A stretch of 10,817 nucleotides of DNA from Fidelibacterota bacterium. GTDB taxonomy: Bacteria > Marinisomatota > Marinisomatia > Marinisomatales > UBA1611. Shown here in pieces: positions 5,811-10,817 of the stretch (the stretch's first letter is position 1; the number at the start of each line of letters is the position of its first letter). Under the pieces are notes generated by a model. That model saw nothing but the letters and a program-made list of their open reading frames with translations. It ran no database searches and was not told the origin of the DNA. The DNA lies in assembly GCA_002722105.1 (NCBI GenBank), contig PBKF01000047.1:16825-27641 (forward strand), in the 5' to 3' direction. The position numbers and the translations under genes are program-made.

Positions 5811-6674
5811 ATGAAAATTCGCCTTGGAATCATACTAACCTTGGCACTTTTTTCAATCAGCTCTACTGCATTGGTCATACGGTATTTGGATGGCGTTCCG
5901 GCTCTTGTTATGGCTTTTTGGCGCATGATCACAGCAAGTACCATGTTGTGGGTCTTCAGTGCATTTCGACCTAAAAAAACACTGTCATCAGAACAAAAAA
6001 AGTTAATCCTTTTTGCTGGGTTTTTTCTTGGATGTCATTTCGCCTGTTTCTTTCTGGCGGTTAGAAACACTTCAATTGCCAATGCCACATTTCTGGGCTG
6101 CATGCTGCCGGTTTTTACTGTTTTTATAGAGTACTTTCAAAAGAAAAATAATAATAAAATGACATATTACGGTTTGGTGGTTGCATTGGCGGGTGCTGGT
6201 ATTATACAATGGGAAGGGCTATCAATTGCCGATGAAAATATTTTCGGAAACTTCATAGCTCTTTTGGGTGCCTTATTCATCGCAATCACATTTATAATTG
6301 CCGGAAAAGTTCGAGAAAACACAGATACCGTTGTATATGGAAGAATGCTGTTTTTTGTTGCGGGGATCACACTATTATTTATTTCATCATTAGCGGGTGA
6401 CTCCATATTTAAAATTAGCTCAAAGCATATTCCCTGGATTATATTCCTCGGTTTTGTGCCATCTATTCTTGGGCATAATATGTTGAATTATGCATTAAAA
6501 TATACTTCCCCAACTTCAATTGCGTCTCTTCCTCTCGGAGAGCCAATATTGGCATCTTTGTTCGGGTTTTTAATTTTTAATGAAACAATACCAGTTGGCG
6601 CAATCGCAGGGGGGCCTATTATTTTGATCGGTGTTTTCCTGATATTGAGACACCAACCACTTAACAGCGATTGA
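5811..6674 (+). CDS. EamA/DMT-superfamily transporter
   Basis: This 287-residue inner-membrane protein has about ten hydrophobic helices in two EamA repeats (about residues 4-132 and 144-280). Characteristic features are the Arg in FWRMITAS (35-43) in the second helix and the glutamate-containing signature PLGEPILASLFGFLIFNE (241-258) near the end of the second repeat. Family members export amino acids or other small metabolites, or import metabolites, and specificity cannot be read from sequence. The start is 4 bp after the dipeptidase stop with no separate promoter, so the two genes are almost certainly co-transcribed and perhaps translationally coupled. Its last 14 bp overlap the convergent acyltransferase gene. 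Confidence 0.92.
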   Translation: MKIRLGIILTLALFSISSTALVIRYLDGVPALVMAFWRMITASTMLWVFSAFRPKKTLSSEQKKLILFAGFFLGCHFACFFLAVRNTSIANATFLGCMLPVFTVFIEYFQKKNNNKMTYYGLVVALAGAGIIQWEGLSIADENIFGNFIALLGALFIAITFIIAGKVRENTDTVVYGRMLFFVAGITLLFISSLAGDSIFKISSKHIPWIIFLGFVPSILGHNMLNYALKYTSPTSIASLPLGEPILASLFGFLIFNETIPVGAIAGGPIILIGVFLILRHQPLNSD

Positions 6675-7398
6675 TAAACGGAGGTAAAAAACTATTTTCT
6701 TTTTGAAACTTTTTAATACTGGGATCACCAGAACATACTCCATGTCTATTTTCAGGTAACAGAGCAGCAATCCTACAAATTAACTCATGTCCCACTTCTT
6801 CTATTTGCTTTGTTTTTTCTTCACGACTCCCAGATATATCAAAAGGACCAAATGGTTTGCCAATGTTTATTTTCACCGTTGGGCGTACGCCCCGAAGTAA
6901 ATCTTCCCAAGCTGTTTTAGCTCCATAAATTGACATTGGAACAATTGGGGTTTTTTCCACAGTGGAAAGAAATATTGCTCCATTCTTTGCTTTCCTTAGG
7001 GTACTAGATGTGGATGTTCCTTCTGGAAATATGCCTAATATTTCTCCGTTTTTTAGAGCTGTTTTTGCTTTCTTAATTGTTGATGGGGCCAAGTTATTTC
7101 TGTCAATTGGAATAAAACCATAGAGAAGGGGCGCCCACATAAAGTACCAATCAATTGTCTGGTCGCTGGCACCTAAAAAATTGATAGGTTGACGAATAGC
7201 ATACTTAAAAAAAGGTGGGTCAACATAACTAAAATGATTTGCAGCTACAATATAGGGACCATTTTTAGGCAGGTGCCACCTCCCCATCACTTTTATTTTT
7301 GCAATTGTGGATCCCATTAACAACGCAGCATAGCCAAGTTTTTTACGAATCCACTGTGGTCTCGGAGAAAAGGTTTTTAAATATTCAGGGCCAGCCAT
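6661..7398 (-). CDS. plsC: 1-acyl-sn-glycerol-3-phosphate acyltransferase (PlsC family)
   Basis: This 245-residue membrane-associated enzyme should transfer an acyl chain to lysophosphatidic acid (or a related lysolipid) in phospholipid synthesis. The catalytic HX4D motif is NHFSYVD (H55, D60). Block II is IPIDRN (96-101), block III is FPEGTST (124-130) and block IV is VPMSIYG (153-159). A moderately hydrophobic segment (LGYAALLMG, 21-29) precedes the domain. The length is normal. A C-terminal tail of about 30 residues beyond the core (ENRHGVCSGDPSIKK onward) is of unknown role; its last codons are the part overlapping the EamA gene on the other strand. It lies 57 bp downstream of ssb on the same strand, with a hairpin between. 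Other members of the superfamily acylate ornithine or lipid A precursors, so the exact acceptor is inferred. Confidence 0.9.
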   Translation of the reverse strand: MAGPEYLKTFSPRPQWIRKKLGYAALLMGSTIAKIKVMGRWHLPKNGPYIVAANHFSYVDPPFFKYAIRQPINFLGASDQTIDWYFMWAPLLYGFIPIDRNNLAPSTIKKAKTALKNGEILGIFPEGTSTSSTLRKAKNGAIFLSTVEKTPIVPMSIYGAKTAWEDLLRGVRPTVKINIGKPFGPFDISGSREEKTKQIEEVGHELICRIAALLPENRHGVCSGDPSIKKFQKENSFLPPFINRC

Positions 7399-7420
7399 TG
7401 TAAGAACCTAAAATTATGGA

Positions 7421-7442
7421 AGGGGTGGATACTTCCACCCCT
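7421..7442 (-). terminator. GC-rich hairpin after ssb
   Basis: A perfect 9-bp stem (AGGGGTGGA and TCCACCCCT) with a 4-nt loop begins 14 nt after the ssb stop. On the transcribed strand it is followed by TCCATAATTTT, a poor U-tract, so it is probably a partial terminator or RNA-stabilising hairpin between ssb and the acyltransferase gene. Confidence 0.55.
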
Positions 7443-7455
7443 ACTGACGTATCAT

Positions 7456-7863
7456 TTAAAAAGGAAGGTCGTCGTCGTCTGATGCGGTTTTTTCGGATGG
7501 GCGATTGGACTGAGGGTTCGCATCACCTCGACGGCCCAGCATTGTGAATGAGTCGCACCTAATTTCCGTTGTTCTTCGTTTAACCTGGTTTTGATCTTCC
7601 CATTCTCGGGTTTGAAGTCGGCCTTCAACATACACCATCTGACCCTTTTTCATATATTCGTTAGCTGTTTCTGCCATTTTTCCATACATAACTACACGAT
7701 GCCACTCTGTCTTTTCTTGAGTGTCACCATTTTGATCTTTCCAAGACTCATTCGTGGCAACGCTAAGATTCGTTACTGCCGTGCCTTGTGGGGTAAAACG
7801 ACCTTCGGGGTCTTGCCCTAAATTCCCAACAAGGATTACTTTATTGACACTGTTACGCTGCAT
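7456..7863 (-). CDS. ssb: Single-stranded DNA-binding protein
   Basis: This 135-residue protein coats single-stranded DNA in replication and repair. The OB fold spans residues about 4-109, opening with [14 protein letters not shown] (7-20) and including [13 protein letters not shown] (53-65) and [13 protein letters not shown] (78-90). W41, W54 and W88 are the likely base-stacking aromatics. A short Arg/Asn/Ser-rich linker of about 18 residues leads to an intact acidic tip, DDDDLPF, which recruits partner proteins. The linker is much shorter than in E. coli SSB (178 residues). The start is supported by AAGGA 8 nt upstream of the ATG. The gene is not next to rpsF or rpsR, unlike in many bacteria. 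The 7864-7990 stretch upstream would hold its promoter. Confidence 0.97.
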   Translation of the reverse strand: MQRNSVNKVILVGNLGQDPEGRFTPQGTAVTNLSVATNESWKDQNGDTQEKTEWHRVVMYGKMAETANEYMKKGQMVYVEGRLQTREWEDQNQVKRRTTEIRCDSFTMLGRRGDANPQSNRPSEKTASDDDDLPF

Positions 7864-7932
7864 AGTTCAATTCCTTATTTATCATTATTACAATTCACAA
7901 AGCATAGGTTTTATCCTACACACATATTATTT

Positions 7933-7961
7933 ACAGCAAAAGAAAATATGGCGCAAGTAAT
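7933..7961 (-). promoter_or_regulatory. Weak candidate promoter for ssb
   Basis: Read on the minus strand, TTGCGC and TAAATA are separated by 17 bp, about 70 bp before the ssb start. Each matches the sigma70 consensus at only three of six positions. It is listed because it is the best-spaced pair I see in the AT-rich 7864-8046 gap, which otherwise shows nothing recognisable. Confidence 0.2.
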
Positions 7962-8046
7962 TTTTTATAGAACATTAAATACTGGGGTTTTCAACATAGG
8001 TGTTTAGAATTATTTTAACAATACAACAAATCCACCAAGACACAAT

Positions 8047-8080
8047 AAAAAAGGGGCCCAGATAAATCTAGGCCCCTTTG
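8047..8080 (-). terminator. Intrinsic terminator of the large secreted-protein gene
   Basis: On the minus strand, AAAGGGGCC pairs with GGCCCCTTT (9 bp). An inner AGAT/ATCT extension follows after one mismatch. The stem runs into a TTTTTTATTG tract. It lies 23 bp after the stop codon at 8103, in the right place and orientation. This is the strongest terminator in the window. Confidence 0.88.
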
Positions 8081-8102
8081 TATTATAAGTTATGATCGAA
8101 AC

Positions 8103-10817
8103 TTATTTCATTAAAATAAGTTTTTTCACGCTGATAAAATCACCCGCCTGAATACGATAGATATACATACCAGATGACAAAGGCTGACCTATATCATTGG
8201 TTGCATTCCATTGAACCCGATACCTACCTGGCTCATGTAATCCTTGAGCTATGGTTCTGATTTTTTGACCCGCGACATTGAATATCTCGAGTGAGACTTC
8301 AGCTGCCTCAGGAATATCATATGAAATATTCGTTACGGGATTAAACGGATTCGGATAGTTATTGTGCAATGCAAATACTTCCGGTAGGCCGATATCGTCT
8401 ATCTCTAAAACAGCAGACACGTCAACTGTTAGCGTATGTGGCCCATTATCGGAAGAAGTAGAGTCCCACGAATCGTGTGCCCACACATCCCATAAATAGG
8501 TCATAACACCAACGCCGTCTGCAATTTGATCCGCAGCAAAATCACCGGTGGTTATAAACATATTCGTCATTGCAGATGAACTATCAAAATAAACACCACC
8601 GTCATCATGCGCTGCCATATAATAATTCACCAGATCATTATCAGGATCTGTTGCCGGCATCCAAATAAACGGTATTGGAATCATCATGGTCGTCGGTGTG
8701 ACAGTAACGTTGTAATTGTTTGCAGGTTCAATGAGAATAAATGATCCCGGTGGATTGTTCACCAGACTAACAGTTACCATGTTTGATGGCACAGACTCTC
8801 CTTCATCATAAAGAGCTGTAACATAATAGGTATGATCACCCCAAGGAGCGTCATAATCCATATATGCTTCACCATCTGCAGATGAAATTGTATCCAAAGA
8901 TGCGTCATTTCTGACAATCCGATATGAATGAAGCGCACGACTGCTATTTGTGCTCATTCTTTGAATAAGCGGATAGCTGGCATCTGCCATCTCAGGTTCG
9001 TCACTGTTAGTGAAAAGACCTGACCGTTTCATCATATACTCGATATCATCATTCACAAGAATTGGTTCCGAACTGGTACCATCGGGACTACTCATATCCA
9101 CATAGGCTGCAAGTGCAAAATTATAACCCATTGATTCAAATATTGGTATTCCCGTAGTCTCATCCGTAGAGACCGCCCTCAGGTCGCTGAAGCCAGCCAT
9201 TACAGCAGGTCCAGCATCAGAGAATAGGGTATATGTGCCGGATGCCGGGTCTTCTGGTTCGGGTGGAAAGACTACTGTAACACTCATCACATAGTCACGA
9301 TTTACATCTAATACAACCTCTACTGGTGTATCAAAATCAGCTACTGTCCAGTTTGGATAGGTGTTCTCACTAGACACTTCAACAGGTGTAGTTGACGCAA
9401 GAGTCCAGGACTCAACGCCTGCTTCATCTGTATCAACAGTATAGATATTAGCCGTATAGGTCGACGCTATACTGTAAGTCATAAATGCCATTCTTGACAG
9501 AGAAAATCCGCCTGACAAGAAGGGTGCGAGTAACTGTTCATCGAGCCTTATGGCAAACTCCATCGTACCACCTTCATAGCCGTCTGCACCATATCCCCAA
9601 TAGTATGCAAGGTCTCCATATGGATACTCCATCCAGCCACCAGTCCCTTCTGGCCTGTCCCAGGAAAGCATTACATCATTACCGGATGATTCAGCCATAA
9701 GGTTTTGTGGAGGATTTGTAGACGCTGTTGGCGTTGTTACTTCAACAGACACAGGACCAGCTGGTTCAGATTCGCCATATAACCAGTAGTTGGCTGTGAC
9801 GGTGTAGCTGTAGGTTCCTTCTTCTACAATTACTTCATAAAATGACGTGTCCGATGTTTCACCAACCGCTTCGTTGTCTCTAAACACATTATAATGTGTT
9901 AATACATACTCCGGTGTGGGCTGGAGCCGTACATTATCAACCGCAATATAATAAGCCCAGTTTCCACCACAATCTGTATACTGAATACCGGCCTTAACGG
10001 ATGCTGTTACGGTTCCCAATTGGAATGAAAGATCTTCCCAACCACCAGTTACCGGAACAGGTGCAATCATTGTGGGTGTGCCACCATCGATAGCAACCCA
10101 GATAAAAGCATCATCAGACCAAGATCCGCCGCTTGCGCAGTCGCCTCCAAGCTGAGGATAATAGACACTTAGCATAAGATCCATATTTACAGGACCATCA
10201 ACGCTTACATCACTGGTCCATAAAACTGCATCTACCGCAGGCGCTGTGCTTCCAAGAAAGTCATCGTCTATATAGGCAAACGTTCCTCCATTGTCTGGAA
10301 GCCCTGTTTCAGTGGCTGTTCCAGCCATCCAGGTGCCTGATTCATCAACCATGTCACCTAACCCATCTTCAAAGTCTTCACTAAACACAGGGTCCCCTCC
10401 ACCTGGTATGTCTGGGTTATCCCAGTTTATATATACCTGGTATCCGTTGGCGTAGCCTGTTAGGTTTTGAGGCATTGGCAATTCAGCCACTGGAGGAAGC
10501 GGTGTCGCACATGCATGATTAGATGAATCGGACTCTGCGCCCACATCTGAAACCGTTGTTGCATAGAAACAATATTCAGTTTCTGCTACTAAATTAGCTA
10601 CTGTGTATTGTTGATCAGCAGTGTTTCCAATAAGTGTGCCATCGCCTGCATATATGTTGTAAGTATAATACTCAGGAACTGTTACGTCTGTAGAGCCAGT
10701 AGCATCAACGGCCCCAGCCTGATAGTTGTCGTCCCAAAGAACCCATGATACAGCAAAGCTTTCGCTATAAGCTGCTACATTTACTCCAACAAATTCACCA
10801 CCAGAAAAACAACCCCA
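8103..10817 (-). CDS. Large secreted multidomain protein (FnIII and inserted beta domains, type IX-style sorting tail), 5' end outside window
   Basis: The frame stays open from the right edge to TAA 8103-8105, giving 904 visible residues; the start lies outside the window. The GTG at 10542-10544 is internal: residues before it form the end of an FnIII domain (SWVLWDDNY, TYNIYAGDGTLIG, YTVANLVAETEYCFYATTVS). Numbering from the first visible codon: FnIII 1, about 1-106. FnIII 2 appears as two halves (about 115-136 and 303-363) split by a jelly-roll-like cleaved-adhesin/MAM-type domain (FSEDFEDGLGDM onward, ending YYIAVDNVRLQP). FnIII 3 has halves at about 369-390 and 626-687, split by a domain beginning GTGGWMEYPYGD. 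An Ig-like domain spans about 690-803. The C-terminal sorting domain, 811-904, has NNYPNPFNPVTNISYDIP, FNVAGQKIRT and GMYIYRIQAG. It is probably exported by a type IX-like system and surface-attached or released. No catalytic domain is visible; one could lie upstream. Confidence 0.88.
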   Translation of the reverse strand, partial: WGCFSGGEFVGVNVAAYSESFAVSWVLWDDNYQAGAVDATGSTDVTVPEYYTYNIYAGDGTLIGNTADQQYTVANLVAETEYCFYATTVSDVGAESDSSNHACATPLPPVAELPMPQNLTGYANGYQVYINWDNPDIPGGGDPVFSEDFEDGLGDMVDESGTWMAGTATETGLPDNGGTFAYIDDDFLGSTAPAVDAVLWTSDVSVDGPVNMDLMLSVYYPQLGGDCASGGSWSDDAFIWVAIDGGTPTMIAPVPVTGGWEDLSFQLGTVTASVKAGIQYTDCGGNWAYYIAVDNVRLQPTPEYVLTHYNVFRDNEAVGETSDTSFYEVIVEEGTYSYTVTANYWLYGESEPAGPVSVEVTTPTASTNPPQNLMAESSGNDVMLSWDRPEGTGGWMEYPYGDLAYYWGYGADGYEGGTMEFAIRLDEQLLAPFLSGGFSLSRMAFMTYSIASTYTANIYTVDTDEAGVESWTLASTTPVEVSSENTYPNWTVADFDTPVEVVLDVNRDYVMSVTVVFPPEPEDPASGTYTLFSDAGPAVMAGFSDLRAVSTDETTGIPIFESMGYNFALAAYVDMSSPDGTSSEPILVNDDIEYMMKRSGLFTNSDEPEMADASYPLIQRMSTNSSRALHSYRIVRNDASLDTISSADGEAYMDYDAPWGDHTYYVTALYDEGESVPSNMVTVSLVNNPPGSFILIEPANNYNVTVTPTTMMIPIPFIWMPATDPDNDLVNYYMAAHDDGGVYFDSSSAMTNMFITTGDFAADQIADGVGVMTYLWDVWAHDSWDSTSSDNGPHTLTVDVSAVLEIDDIGLPEVFALHNNYPNPFNPVTNISYDIPEAAEVSLEIFNVAGQKIRTIAQGLHEPGRYRVQWNATNDIGQPLSSGMYIYRIQAGDFISVKKLILMK

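Noticed and set aside
7591..7960. Plus-strand frames opposite and beyond ssb
   Set aside because: They are shadows of the conserved OB-fold codons; their translations show no recognisable features and no ribosome binding sites.

Overview
The window looks like a chromosomal segment of a marine, AT-rich, Gram-negative bacterium of the Fibrobacteres-Chlorobi-Bacteroidetes (FCB) group. A Marinimicrobia (SAR406)-like lineage is my best guess. The main evidence is the large secreted protein at the right end, which finishes in a 'NNYPNPFNP' type IX-style C-terminal sorting domain behind fibronectin type III (FnIII) modules. A signal-peptide outer-membrane barrel protein and a lipoprotein barrel support this. 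The lineage is inferred, not proven. There are no rRNA or tRNA genes, insertion sequences or CRISPR arrays that I can recognise.

Layout. (1) 94-3073, plus strand: two surface proteins. The first is a predicted outer-membrane barrel with a duplicated small beta module. The second is a predicted lipoprotein whose signal peptide can only be read if translation starts at a non-standard ATT codon at 1706; a conventional start call (GTG 1850) would remove the lipobox. (2) 3087-3475, minus strand: two candidate tiny membrane proteins (66 aa and 34 aa), the second too short for routine gene calling. (3) 3443-3535: a compact control region with a perfect TGTGA-N6-TCACA palindrome (CRP/FNR type), centred 41.5 bp upstream of the start site predicted from a TATAAA box. 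(4) 3536-6674, plus strand: a likely operon of a SAM-dependent methyltransferase (phthiotriol-methyltransferase-like), an M20 zinc dipeptidase and an EamA/DMT exporter. (5) 6661-7863, minus strand: a PlsC-type acyltransferase whose 3' end overlaps the exporter by 14 bp, preceded by ssb, with a strong hairpin between them. (6) 8047-10817, minus strand: a well-formed intrinsic terminator and the last 904 codons of a large secreted protein that runs off the right edge.

How the genes may work together. ssb and plsC are housekeeping functions. The methyltransferase, dipeptidase and exporter are packed tightly behind one apparent CRP-type promoter and could form a small-molecule modification and export unit, but the substrate cannot be read from the sequence. 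The most unusual points are the ATT-start lipoprotein with DP(E/S)TG repeats and two C-terminal hydrophobic segments, the microprotein pair, the class II-like CRP site, and the FnIII domains that appear to be split by large inserted beta domains in the secreted protein.
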